DNA of 64,000 bases from Pseudomonas pudica (GCF_015680405.1 NZ_JADLJS010000005.1:62001-126000), one strand, 5' to 3'; counted from the first letter of the stretch, positions 50,890 through 60,821 are shown. Notes: generated from the letters alone by a model not told the origin. Numbers and translations are program-made.

Positions 50890-52167
50890 TCACGGCTGTG
50901 TGCGCAGTTCCAGTTGCAGCGCCTGGCGCAGCCCGTTTTCAGTGAAGGCGGGTGGGTTGGTGTTCAGGACGGTGCTGCCGCCAAATGTGAACTTGCAATC
51001 GGTGGGCAAGCCGATGCTCTGCAGCAGCAGGTTGTCCACCGGATAAGTGCCGTTTTTCCCTGGAACCTCGGTCTGGCCCGGAAAGACGGTGCCAGTCATC
51101 GAGTTCCAGCCTTGGCACAGACAGCGGTACAGGTTGAGTAGCGGCAGTTGCGCAGCGGTCGACCAGCCAGGGTTGTAGGCCAGGGTGCCGCCGCTGTAGC
51201 CCCAGCTACTCTGGTTTTCGTCGATGATGAAGTGGCCTTCGTCTTCATCTTCTTCGTGGTCGCTGGGTGTATAGGTCGTGAATTGGTGTCTGGATGCTTC
51301 GATCAGGCTGATCGGTGTCCCCGACTGCCCGGCCTTTTTATCCAGGGCCGCCAGCAGCGCCTGGCCGCAGGGTAGTTTGCGCAGGAGCTCCAGCGCATCC
51401 TGTGCTGCTTGCCTGAACGGGTCGCTACCCGTCACTCGCACACCGATATTGCCCAGGGCCTGATGTTCGACCGTCACGGGCCGGGCCAGTCGTGCATCGT
51501 TTTCGGTATCACGGTAGAGCTCGACCCTGGAGGACTCGCGGCCAAGCAGGCGGTGCCCCGTGACGTTGACAACCGCGTCGCCCTTGTCGATGAGTACCGG
51601 GCCGCTACCGACCACAATCTGGTGCGTGCCGGTATGGGCGTCGATGTGGACGATACCTACGCCGGTGTCGATCCTGTTGCCGCTCCCTATCATGTCGATC
51701 AGCACCGTCTTCTTCACCTCCGGGGCGATGACAACGTGGTGATTGCCATCGGTGAGGCGAATGGCGATGGCTTGGGCGGTATGCGCGGCGACCATGAATA
51801 CCGCATCGTTGATGGTCACTTCCAGCAGGCATTCGCGAGGGGCGATACGTACGCGCTTTTGCTGCCCATCCGCGCGCAGCGCACGCGGGGCCACGTTGAA
51901 AACCAGCAGCTCGCTGTTCTGGGTGTTGCGGCGATAGCGTCGCCCCAGCGGGTAAGTGTGTTCCAGGGTGATTCGCACGTTGGGGTCAGCCTGGATGTAC
52001 TTGACCTCGGTCTGCTGCTGGGGGTTGTCTTCATTGGGAAAGGCGGTCTGGGCGTAACCAGGTTCGCGAGCATCTATGTAGTAGATCGGGTTCGGATTGG
52101 CCAGGATAGCCTCGTGAGGCAGTGGGTGTGGATCCGAGTGGAGTTTGGACAGGTTCAGCTCAGGCAT
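50890..52167 (-). CDS. M91/NleD-type effector-like protein with destroyed zinc site (putative pseudoenzyme)
   Basis: 425 residues from ATG 52167, chosen for GGAG six bases before; a longer open frame to 52569 runs antisense into alaS and is not used. Residues ~115-215 form a series of short beta-strand repeats (IDMIGSGNRIDTGVGIVHID, THQIVVGSGPVLIDKGD) like a beta-helix. Residues ~250-425 follow the C-terminal domain of Pseudomonas proteins in peptidase family M91 (type III effector NleD/HopH1 type): FRQAAQDALELLRKLPCGQALLAALD, NPGW.., then LYRCLCQGWNSMTGT (346-360) and SIGLPTD, with the family end FTENGLRQAL. The zinc motif expected as LYHExxHA is LYRCLCQG, so both histidines and the glutamate are lost. 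No signal peptide. No secretion genes nearby. It interrupts the aruE-alaS neighbourhood and looks acquired. Confidence 0.65.
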   Translation of the reverse strand: MPELNLSKLHSDPHPLPHEAILANPNPIYYIDAREPGYAQTAFPNEDNPQQQTEVKYIQADPNVRITLEHTYPLGRRYRRNTQNSELLVFNVAPRALRADGQQKRVRIAPRECLLEVTINDAVFMVAAHTAQAIAIRLTDGNHHVVIAPEVKKTVLIDMIGSGNRIDTGVGIVHIDAHTGTHQIVVGSGPVLIDKGDAVVNVTGHRLLGRESSRVELYRDTENDARLARPVTVEHQALGNIGVRVTGSDPFRQAAQDALELLRKLPCGQALLAALDKKAGQSGTPISLIEASRHQFTTYTPSDHEEDEDEGHFIIDENQSSWGYSGGTLAYNPGWSTAAQLPLLNLYRCLCQGWNSMTGTVFPGQTEVPGKNGTYPVDNLLLQSIGLPTDCKFTFGGSTVLNTNPPAFTENGLRQALQLELRTQP

Positions 52168-52355
52168 GGAGTGCTCCGGCAGCGAAGGTGGGCCAGCAGG
52201 ATCCCGTTCCGCTGCGCGGGTCAGGTGTTGCTTATGTACCGCATGGGCAGGCCTGCAGGTCCGCTTTGCCGCCTTGGGCGTGCTCATGAACGGCTTTTCA
52301 TCCGCCGATTGCTGTTCTGGTGTACAAACACACTGTATCTCCCGTTCAGGCTGGC

Positions 52356-52361
52356 TATAAT
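52356..52361 (+). promoter_or_regulatory. Candidate -10 of the alaS promoter
   Basis: A perfect TATAAT 72 bases before the alaS ATG. The -35 at 17 bases is poor (CTGTAT). The gene-free stretch 52168-52432 serves both alaS and the divergent M91-like gene. Confidence 0.45.
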
Positions 52362-52432
52362 GGCGCCCTTTGCCGTCGTTTCGTCGATTCGACGTATTAG
52401 CCCAAACGGCCGCCGTTTCCGTGGAAGAACCT

Positions 52433-55057
<2,625 letters not shown>

Positions 55058-55058
55058 G

Positions 55059-55109
55059 ATGAAGGGGCCGGCGGTCTAGTCGCGGCCTCTTCATGTTGGA
55101 TTGTTTTTT
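55059..55109 (+). terminator. Terminator-like stem-loop after alaS
   Basis: ATGAAGGGGCCG and CGGCCTCTTCAT pair over 12 positions (one G-T) with a 12-base loop; TTGTTTTTT follows ten bases later. The T run is set off from the stem, so readthrough to lysC is possible. Confidence 0.6.
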
Positions 55110-55140
55110 GGGGCCCTGTATGGGCTGAGGCACCATTGAA

Positions 55141-56376
55141 ATGGCGTTGATCGTACAGAAATTTGGCGGCACCTCTGTCGGTTCCATCGAGCGGATCGAG
55201 CAGGTAGCCGATAAGGTCAAGAAACACCGTGAGGCGGGCGACGACCTGGTGGTTGTGTTGTCGGCAATGAGCGGTGAAACCAATCGCCTGATCGACCTGG
55301 CCAAGCAGATCACCGATCAGCCGGTTCCGCGTGAACTGGATGTGATCGTGTCGACCGGTGAGCAGGTCACCATTGCCCTGCTGACCATGGCCTTGATCAA
55401 GCGTGGTGTGCCAGCGGTGTCCTACACCGGCAACCAGGTGCGCATTCTCACTGACAGCGCGCACAACAAGGCGCGCATCCTGCAGATCGACGACCAGAAG
55501 ATTCGTGCCGACCTCAAGGAAGGCCGCGTGGTCGTGGTAGCGGGCTTCCAGGGCGTCGACGAGCACGGCAGCATCACCACCCTGGGCCGTGGCGGCTCCG
55601 ACACCACGGGTGTGGCCCTGGCGGCTGCGCTGAAGGCTGATGAGTGCCAGATCTACACCGACGTCGATGGCGTCTACACCACCGACCCGCGCGTTGTGCC
55701 ACAGGCCCAGCGCCTGGAGAAGATCACCTTCGAAGAGATGCTGGAAATGGCCAGCCTCGGTTCCAAGGTGCTGCAGATCCGTTCGGTGGAGTTCGCCGGC
55801 AAGTACAACGTTCCGCTGCGCGTGCTGCACAGCTTCAAGGAGGGTCCGGGTACCCTCATTACCATTGATGAAGAGGAATCCATGGAACAGCCGATCATTT
55901 CCGGTATCGCCTTCAACCGTGATGAAGCCAAGCTGACCATTCGCGGCGTGCCGGACACTCCGGGCGTGGCCTTCAAGATCCTCGGCCCGATCAGCGCCTC
56001 GAACATCGAGGTCGACATGATCGTGCAGAACGTTGCCCACGATAACACCACCGACTTCACCTTCACCGTGCACCGCAACGAGTACGAGAAGGCGCAGAGC
56101 GTGCTGGAAAACACTGCCCGCGAAATCGGTGCCCGTGAAGTGATCGGTGACACCAAGATCGCCAAGGTCTCGATCGTTGGCGTCGGCATGCGTTCGCACG
56201 CCGGTGTTGCCAGCCGCATGTTCGAAGCCCTGGCCAAGGAGAGCATCAACATCCAGATGATCTCCACCTCCGAGATCAAGGTTTCGGTCGTGATCGAAGA
56301 GAAGTACCTGGAGCTGGCCGTGCGCGCGCTGCACACCGCGTTCGAACTCGACGCTCCGGCACGACAGAGCGAGTAA
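55141..56376 (+). CDS. lysC: Aspartokinase (alpha subunit)
   Basis: 411 residues. N-terminal kinase domain begins with VQKFGGTSVGS (lysine/ATP motif) and includes STGEQVTIALLTMAL, RGGSDTTGVALAAAL and DVDGVYTTDPR; two C-terminal ACT domains (~265-335 and ~345-405) bind lysine/threonine for feedback control. Phosphorylates aspartate, first step to Lys, Met, Thr and diaminopimelate. TGAGG lies ten bases before ATG. The monofunctional Pseudomonas type. An in-frame start at residue 248 probably yields a separate beta chain. Confidence 0.96.
   Translation: MALIVQKFGGTSVGSIERIEQVADKVKKHREAGDDLVVVLSAMSGETNRLIDLAKQITDQPVPRELDVIVSTGEQVTIALLTMALIKRGVPAVSYTGNQVRILTDSAHNKARILQIDDQKIRADLKEGRVVVVAGFQGVDEHGSITTLGRGGSDTTGVALAAALKADECQIYTDVDGVYTTDPRVVPQAQRLEKITFEEMLEMASLGSKVLQIRSVEFAGKYNVPLRVLHSFKEGPGTLITIDEEESMEQPIISGIAFNRDEAKLTIRGVPDTPGVAFKILGPISASNIEVDMIVQNVAHDNTTDFTFTVHRNEYEKAQSVLENTAREIGAREVIGDTKIAKVSIVGVGMRSHAGVASRMFEALAKESINIQMISTSEIKVSVVIEEKYLELAVRALHTAFELDAPARQSE
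55882..56376 (+). CDS. Probable aspartokinase beta subunit from an internal lysC start
   Basis: An in-frame ATG at residue 248 of LysC is preceded by AGAGGAA five bases upstream, a good ribosome-binding site in the middle of a gene. The product (164 residues, MEQPIISGIAFNRDEAKLTI...) is exactly the two ACT domains. B. subtilis, Corynebacterium and Thermus aspartokinases are alpha2beta2 enzymes whose beta chain starts at this place in the same way. Inferred for this organism. Confidence 0.5.
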   Translation: MEQPIISGIAFNRDEAKLTIRGVPDTPGVAFKILGPISASNIEVDMIVQNVAHDNTTDFTFTVHRNEYEKAQSVLENTAREIGAREVIGDTKIAKVSIVGVGMRSHAGVASRMFEALAKESINIQMISTSEIKVSVVIEEKYLELAVRALHTAFELDAPARQSE

Positions 56377-56387
56377 TACGCTGCCTG

Positions 56388-56420
56388 GAAGGGCGCGGCT
56401 TGCCGCGCCCTTCGCGTTTC
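56388..56420 (+). terminator. Terminator-like hairpin after lysC
   Basis: GAAGGGCGCGG-CTTG-CCGCGCCCTTC (11 bp, tetraloop), then GCGTTTC. Strong stem, short T run. Confidence 0.75.
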
Positions 56421-56541
56421 TGCTCGCCACGCAGGCCTGTCCTGCCCTGGGTGACGAGCAACCGGGCCCTGGTCGTCGTCCACGACCAGGCCGCGACACC
56501 CAAGACTGTTACCCCTGAATGTTTTGCGTAAGGAGAAAGCT

Positions 56542-56730
56542 ATGTTGATTCTGACTCGTCGGTGCGCCGAGAGCCTGATCATTGGAGACGGCGAGATCAC
56601 CGTGACGGTGCTCGGCGTCAAAGGCAACCAGGTGCGTATTGGCGTCAGCGCCCCGAAGGAAGTGGCTGTGCACCGCGAGGAAATCTACCTGCGGATCAAG
56701 AAAGAGAAGGACGAGGAGCCAAGCCTTTAA
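56542..56730 (+). CDS. rsmA: Carbon storage / secondary metabolism regulator RsmA (CsrA)
   Basis: 62 residues from ATG 56542. CsrA fold: [52 protein letters not shown], with the RNA-contact residues L4, R6-R7 and R44 region VHREEI present. Binds GGA in mRNA leaders, blocking translation of biofilm, exoproduct and motility targets; titrated by Rsm small RNAs. The own ribosome-binding site is AAGGAGA and so contains GGA. The leader holds CCTGGTCGT-N5-ACGACCAGG (56468-56490). After the gene an A+T-only stem TTTTTTTGAA/TTCAAAAAAA (56731-56756) is seen in place of a normal terminator. Confidence 0.97.
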   Translation: MLILTRRCAESLIIGDGEITVTVLGVKGNQVRIGVSAPKEVAVHREEIYLRIKKEKDEEPSL

Positions 56731-56759
56731 TTTTTTTGAAGTTTTTTTCAAAAAAAGGG

Positions 56760-56788
56760 TTGCAAACGAGGAAGAGCCTGTTTAATAT
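56760..56788 (+). promoter_or_regulatory. Sigma-70 promoter of tRNA-Ser
   Basis: TTGCAA, exactly 17 bases, TAATAT; the tRNA begins 15 bases later. Confidence 0.7.
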
Positions 56789-56802
56789 TCGCCTCGTGTT
56801 GC

Positions 56803-56893
56803 GGTGAGGTGGCCGAGTGGCCGAAGGCGCTCCCCTGCTAAGGGAGTATACCTCATAAGGGTATCGGGGGTTCGAATCCCCCCTTCACCGCCA
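56803..56893 (+). tRNA. tRNA-Ser (anticodon GCT)
   Basis: 91 bases with a long variable arm, as expected for serine. Acceptor GGTGAGG pairs with CTTCACC, discriminator G, encoded CCA. Anticodon loop CTGCTAA gives GCT, reading AGC/AGU. T loop TTCGAAT intact. Confidence 0.97.
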
Positions 56894-56957
56894 TTATTCG
56901 CTTAGGGCGCTGTAAACGGTAAGAACGCTAAGTAGTTGATTTTAAACGAAAAAGTTC

Positions 56958-56985
56958 TTGCAAAAATGTTTCAGCGACCTATAAT
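56958..56985 (+). promoter_or_regulatory. Sigma-70 promoter of the tRNA-Arg cluster
   Basis: TTGCAA, 16 bases, perfect TATAAT, followed by the GC-rich discriminator GCGCGGC typical of stable-RNA promoters under stringent control; the first tRNA-Arg starts 15 bases later. Confidence 0.8.
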
Positions 56986-56999
56986 GCGCGGCAAGACAC

Positions 57000-57076
57000 G
57001 GACTCATAGCTCAGCTGGATAGAGTACTCGGCTACGAACCGAGCGGTCGGAGGTTCGAATCCTCCTGAGTCCGCCA
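57000..57076 (+). tRNA. tRNA-Arg (anticodon ACG), copy 1
   Basis: 77 bases; acceptor GGACTCA/TGAGTCC, anticodon loop CTACGAA (ACG, edited to ICG), T stem GGAGG/CCTCC, CCA encoded. First of three tandem copies about 150 bases apart. Confidence 0.97.
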
Positions 57077-57147
57077 CTTTTGAAGTGGCTTTGTTTGCAA
57101 GGCTACTTCAATCAACCAGTGGTAATCTGGTCTAAAAATACCATCGC

Positions 57148-57224
57148 GGACTCATAGCTCAGCTGGATAGAGTACTCGGCTACGAACCGAGCGGTCGCAG
57201 GTTCGAATCCTGCTGAGTCCGCCA
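57148..57224 (+). tRNA. tRNA-Arg (anticodon ACG), copy 2
   Basis: Same as copy 1 except that the second T-stem pair is reversed: GCAGG/CCTGC in place of GGAGG/CCTCC, so pairing is kept. The spacer before it repeats elements of the next spacer (ACTTTTGAAGTGGC, CAACCAGTGGTAA, CTGGTCTAAAAA). Confidence 0.97.
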
Positions 57225-57297
57225 CTTTTTGAAGTGGCTCTGCTTGCAAAGGCACTTCAGTCAACCAGTGGTAACCTGGTCTAAAAAGTACCACCAC

Positions 57298-57374
57298 GGA
57301 CTCATAGCTCAGCTGGATAGAGTACTCGGCTACGAACCGAGCGGTCGGAGGTTCGAATCCTCCTGAGTCCGCCA
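57298..57374 (+). tRNA. tRNA-Arg (anticodon ACG), copy 3
   Basis: Identical to copy 1 over its full length. Followed at once by a terminator. The unit of tRNA plus ~72-base spacer has been duplicated. Confidence 0.97.
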
Positions 57375-57387
57375 CACAAAATCAAGA

Positions 57388-57415
57388 AGCCCGCTCAATA
57401 GAGCGGGCTTTTTGT
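57388..57415 (+). terminator. Rho-independent terminator of the tRNA-Arg cluster
   Basis: AGCCCGCTC-AATA-GAGCGGGCT then T4GT5. Confidence 0.94.
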
Positions 57416-57481
57416 TTTTCTGCGCCAATGAATTGTTGCTGATGTCCATCTACGCTCTTCTGTAATGATTGTGGTGTAGCT

Positions 57482-57601
57482 CGGGGCCGCCATGCGGCCC
57501 ATCGCCGGCGAGCCAGCTCCCACAGGACTCGCGCTGCTCTCTGGACTGTGTCGTCCCTGTGGGGGCTGGCTTGCCGGCGAAAGGGCTGCAAAGCAGCCCC
57601 G
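57482..57601. repeat. REP/BIME inverted repeat pair
   Basis: Arms GGCCCATCGCCGGCGAGCCAGCTCCCACAG and near-complement, outer stems GGGGCCGC and GGGGCTGC. Variant AGCCAGC/GCTGGCT. It occupies part of the 530-base gene-free stretch between the tRNA cluster and mgtE; the rest (57606-57904) is the mgtE leader. Confidence 0.85.
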
Positions 57602-57866
57602 AATTCGATCAGGTATCGCATACACATCCAGGCACACAACAAATGTGCTTTAACCGCCAGACCCACCGTCGCACTGATAGCTTCGAGCGTTGTCCCAGCT
57701 TTATCACGCAAACGATTGTTCTGGCCAAAATTTTAAGCGATCTGACAGCTTTAGCAGTGTATGATTGCGCCCGTCAGCCCCGCCGGGGCTTGTGGAAAAC
57801 CACCATGGACTTACCCAGTAGTTACTCGCTAACAAGATTCATACAGAAAGATCTGACCGATTGATT

Positions 57867-57892
57867 CTCCCGGCGTGCTCCGCTGCTGGGAG
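57867..57892 (+). promoter_or_regulatory. Leader hairpin touching the mgtE ribosome-binding site
   Basis: CTCCCGGC and GCTGGGAG form an 8-bp stem (one G-T) with a 10-base loop; its last base is one base before the ribosome-binding site GGAG (57894-57897). A second hairpin AGCCCC-GCC-GGGGCT lies at 57777-57791. Both may tune mgtE translation; no known Mg riboswitch class is recognised. Confidence 0.45.
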
Positions 57893-57904
57893 TGGAGTTC
57901 GCCT

Positions 57905-59347
57905 ATGACTGAAGTAGAAGTAAAAAAAGCGCAGGAAAGCCTGCAGGACCGCCTGGCCCAGGTGGTCGAACTGCTGCAACGCCAGCGCGTGGTCGAAGAC
58001 CTGACCCACCGTCAGGAAGGCGCCCACAACGACCTGGTGGAAAACCTGGTCCACCGCCAGAACCTCGTCGAGCTGCAGCGCAAGCTCGATGACCTGCACC
58101 CCGCCGACATCGCCTACATCCTTGAAGCCTTGCCACTGGAAGACCGCCTGACGGTCTGGCAGCTGGTGCGCTCGGATCGCGATGGCGACATCCTGCTGGA
58201 AGTGTCCGACGCCGTGCGGCAATCGCTGATCGCCGACATGGACGATCACGAACTGCTCGCCGCCGCCAAGGAAATGGACGCCGACGAACTGGCCGACCTG
58301 GCTCCTGAGCTGCCGCGAGACGTTGTTCACGAGCTGATGGAAACCCTCGATGCGCAGCAACGCGAGCGCGTGCGTTCGGCGCTGAGCTACGACGAGGAGC
58401 AGGTTGGTGCGTTGATGGACTTCGAGATGGTCACCATCCGCGAAGACGTCAGCCTCGAAGTGGTGTTGCGCTACCTGCGCCGTTTGAAAGAACTGCCGAA
58501 CCACACCGACAAACTGTTCGTGGTGGACTATGACGGTATTCTGAAGGGCGTATTGCCGATCAAGCGCTTGCTGGTCAACGACCCGGAGAAGAAGGTGGCG
58601 GAGGTCATGGCGACCGACCCGGTTTCCTTCCACCCCGACGAAGATGCCTATGACGCGGCGCAGGCCTTCGAGCGTTATGACCTGGTATCTGCGCCGGTCG
58701 TGGACAAGAACGAACGCCTGATCGGCCGCTTGACCATCGACGAAATGGTCGACCTGATTCGTGAAGAAAGTGAAAGCGAAGTGCTGAACATGGCCGGTTT
58801 GCGCGAGGAAGAAGACATCTTCGCCTCGGTCTGGCGTTCGCTGCGCAACCGCTGGGCCTGGTTGGCCATCAACCTGATTACCGCTTTCGTTGCGTCGCGT
58901 GTGATTGGCCTGTTCGAAGGTTCGATCGAGAAGCTGGTCGCCCTGGCTGCGCTGATGCCGATCGTGGCGGGTATTGGTGGCAACTCCGGTAACCAGACCA
59001 TCACCATGATCGTGCGCGCCATGGCGCTGGACCAGGTGTCGCCGGGCAATACCAGCCGCCTGATGCGCAAGGAGCTGGCGGTATCGCTGCTCAACGGCCT
59101 GATCTGGGGCGGGGTGATCGGTGCGGTGGCGTTCTGGTTGTATGGCAGCTGGTCGTTGGGCTTGGTGATGACTGCGGCGATGACCTTGAACCTGCTGTTG
59201 GCGGCCTTGATGGGGGTGTTGATCCCGATGACCCTGACACGCCTGGGGCGCGACCCGGCGATGGGGTCGAGCGTGATGATTACTGCCGTTACCGACAGCG
59301 GTGGCTTCTTCATCTTCCTCGGGCTGGCCACACTGTTCCTGCTGTAA
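57905..59347 (+). CDS. mgtE: Magnesium transporter MgtE
   Basis: 480 residues from ATG 57905. Cytosolic N domain (~1-150; LHPADIAYILEALPLEDRLTVWQLV, DLAPELPRDVVHELMETLD), two CBS domains (~150-280; VTIREDVSLEVVLRYLR, VMATDPVSFHPDEDAYDAAQAFERYDLVSAPVVD), a connecting helix and five membrane helices with the pore motif PIVAGIGGNSGNQ and SVMITAVTDSGGFFIFLGLA. Mg2+ held by the cytosolic part closes the channel. Alone, with REP pairs on both sides. Confidence 0.96.
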   Translation: MTEVEVKKAQESLQDRLAQVVELLQRQRVVEDLTHRQEGAHNDLVENLVHRQNLVELQRKLDDLHPADIAYILEALPLEDRLTVWQLVRSDRDGDILLEVSDAVRQSLIADMDDHELLAAAKEMDADELADLAPELPRDVVHELMETLDAQQRERVRSALSYDEEQVGALMDFEMVTIREDVSLEVVLRYLRRLKELPNHTDKLFVVDYDGILKGVLPIKRLLVNDPEKKVAEVMATDPVSFHPDEDAYDAAQAFERYDLVSAPVVDKNERLIGRLTIDEMVDLIREESESEVLNMAGLREEEDIFASVWRSLRNRWAWLAINLITAFVASRVIGLFEGSIEKLVALAALMPIVAGIGGNSGNQTITMIVRAMALDQVSPGNTSRLMRKELAVSLLNGLIWGGVIGAVAFWLYGSWSLGLVMTAAMTLNLLLAALMGVLIPMTLTRLGRDPAMGSSVMITAVTDSGGFFIFLGLATLFLL

Positions 59348-59363
59348 CCGATTAGGTCTCTGT

Positions 59364-59477
59364 GGGAGCGGCCTTGTGTCGCGAAAGGGCTGCGAAGCAG
59401 CCCCGGAAATTTGTGCGGCACTGCAGACATCGTGGGGCCGCTCTGCGGCCCTTTCGCGACACAAGGCCGCTCCCACG
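59364..59477. repeat. REP/BIME inverted repeat pair
   Basis: GTGGGAGCGGCCTTGTGTCGCGAAAGGGCTGC and complement across ~35 bases, directly after mgtE. Variant AAGGCC. Confidence 0.87.
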
Positions 59478-59507
59478 GAAATAGTGATCCCACAGCCGTG
59501 GTGAGCC

Positions 59508-59541
59508 CACAAAAAAGCCAGCTTTCGCTGGCTTTTTTGTG
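59508..59541. terminator. Bidirectional terminator between mgtE and amrZ
   Basis: CACAAAAAAGCCAGC-TTTC-GCTGGCTTTTTTGTG: a 15-bp perfect stem with A6 on one side and T6 on the other, so it works for both convergent genes. Confidence 0.92.
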
Positions 59542-59555
59542 TTCGGCTGCAAACC

Positions 59556-59882
59556 TCAGGAGGCGTCGGTAGCCATTTCCACATCGTGAGCGATGAGGGC
59601 GACCAGCGCGTTCTGCTGGCGGTGCGACAGTTGACGGAAGCGTTGCAGCAACTCGCGTTCATGCAGGGACAGTTCGGGGCTGTCCAGGCGCATGCTCAAC
59701 TCGTCACCCAGCGCACCTTCCTGGATAAGGCTCTGTTCCAGGCGCGCGATGATTTCGGAGTTCATGCTGCGGTGATGGTTGCGCGCTACCTCGGCAATGC
59801 GCTCACGCATCCCGTCTGGCAGGCGGACGACGAACTTGTCAGCGGTGCGGCTCGAATAAATAGCCTGTTTCATTGGGCGCAT
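59556..59882 (-). CDS. amrZ: Ribbon-helix-helix regulator AmrZ (AlgZ)
   Basis: 108 residues. Ribbon-helix-helix domain at ~12-60 ([40 protein letters not shown]) and the tetramerising C-terminal part [33 protein letters not shown], both nearly as in AmrZ of P. aeruginosa as I remember it. In that species it controls alginate, Psl, twitching and flagellar genes; in P. putida/fluorescens it acts on cellulose, motility and c-di-GMP enzymes. There is no good ribosome-binding site before the ATG. The 340-base region upstream has words like GGCACAAAGCC (60060-60070) similar to AmrZ sites, so autoregulation is possible. Confidence 0.92.
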   Translation of the reverse strand: MRPMKQAIYSSRTADKFVVRLPDGMRERIAEVARNHHRSMNSEIIARLEQSLIQEGALGDELSMRLDSPELSLHERELLQRFRQLSHRQQNALVALIAHDVEMATDAS

Positions 59883-60227
59883 ATAAATTGACCGGATTTT
59901 GGTTCAGGGGAAGCGGTTCTCAAATTGGCCGCACGGGGTGGTAGTACGACCGTAGCGACGATGAAATGTTCAACCGTCTGTGAAAAATGGATGCTCATCT
60001 TGCCTCATGGTCGCCGTTTCCTTGGCGTCAATTCTGTGACAAATAGTGAGCCGAATAAAGGCTTTGTGCCAGTACCAATTATCAGAAATGAGTACTGGTT
60101 TGAAAAGTTTTACATGCTCAGGCTTACTCGATCGTCAGACTTTTGCCGTCAAAAACTGGTAAAACGCAGCAAAAGGCCGGTAAACACCCTAGAATGTGCC
60201 GATTTCCCTCCATAGAGCATAGTGGCT

Positions 60228-60821
60228 ATGCAACATGACGCAAGCGACCGCCAATCAGGGACGGGCCGGTTGATATATCTGGTAGGACCGTCGGGTTCCG
60301 GGAAAGATTCCCTGATCGACGCTTCTCGTGAGCGGTTGGCAGCCGCGGGGGTGGAAATCGCCCGTCGCGTCATTACCCGGTCGGCCGAAGCAAAGGGCGA
60401 AGCCGCCCATGGAGTTACGTCCGAACAGTTCGAAGCACTGCGCGAGCAAGGGGCGTTTGCCATGCATTGGCGGGCCAATGGTCTGGATTACGGTATCCCA
60501 CTACAGGTGGACCGGTGGCTGGCGGAGGGCAGGGCGGTGCTGGTGAATGGTTCGCGGGCATATCTGGCCGAGGCACGCCGGCGCTACCCGAACCTGTTGG
60601 CAGTGCTGGTCGAGGTCAGGCACGAGGTATTGCGCGAGCGCCTGGTGGCCCGCGGCCGGGAAAGCGCAGAGGAAGTCGAGCAGCGCCTGGCACGAAATGC
60701 ACGCTTGCAGGCGCTGGCCGATCCGTCGCTGCATGTGCTGGACAACTCCACCACCCTGGAAACCGCGGTCGAGGGACTGTTCGTGCTGCTGCGTGATGAA
60801 GGCGTGCTGCCACAGGTGTAG
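60228..60821 (+). CDS. phnN: Ribose 1,5-bisphosphate phosphokinase PhnN
   Basis: 197 residues from ATG 60228 (a GTG two codons upstream is possible). Guanylate-kinase-like fold with P-loop GPSGSGKDSL (~16-25), RRVITRSAEAKGEAAHGVTSEQFEAL and a NGSRAYL segment. Phosphorylates ribose 1,5-bisphosphate to PRPP at the end of the C-P lyase pathway. No other phn gene is within the window, so it is either an orphan that links to nucleotide salvage or works with a phn operon elsewhere. Divergent from amrZ. Confidence 0.88.
   Translation: MQHDASDRQSGTGRLIYLVGPSGSGKDSLIDASRERLAAAGVEIARRVITRSAEAKGEAAHGVTSEQFEALREQGAFAMHWRANGLDYGIPLQVDRWLAEGRAVLVNGSRAYLAEARRRYPNLLAVLVEVRHEVLRERLVARGRESAEEVEQRLARNARLQALADPSLHVLDNSTTLETAVEGLFVLLRDEGVLPQV

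Noticed and set aside
55058..55140. Lysine riboswitch before lysC
   Set aside because: The gap between alaS and lysC is only 83 bases and holds a simple stem-loop; too short for an L box.
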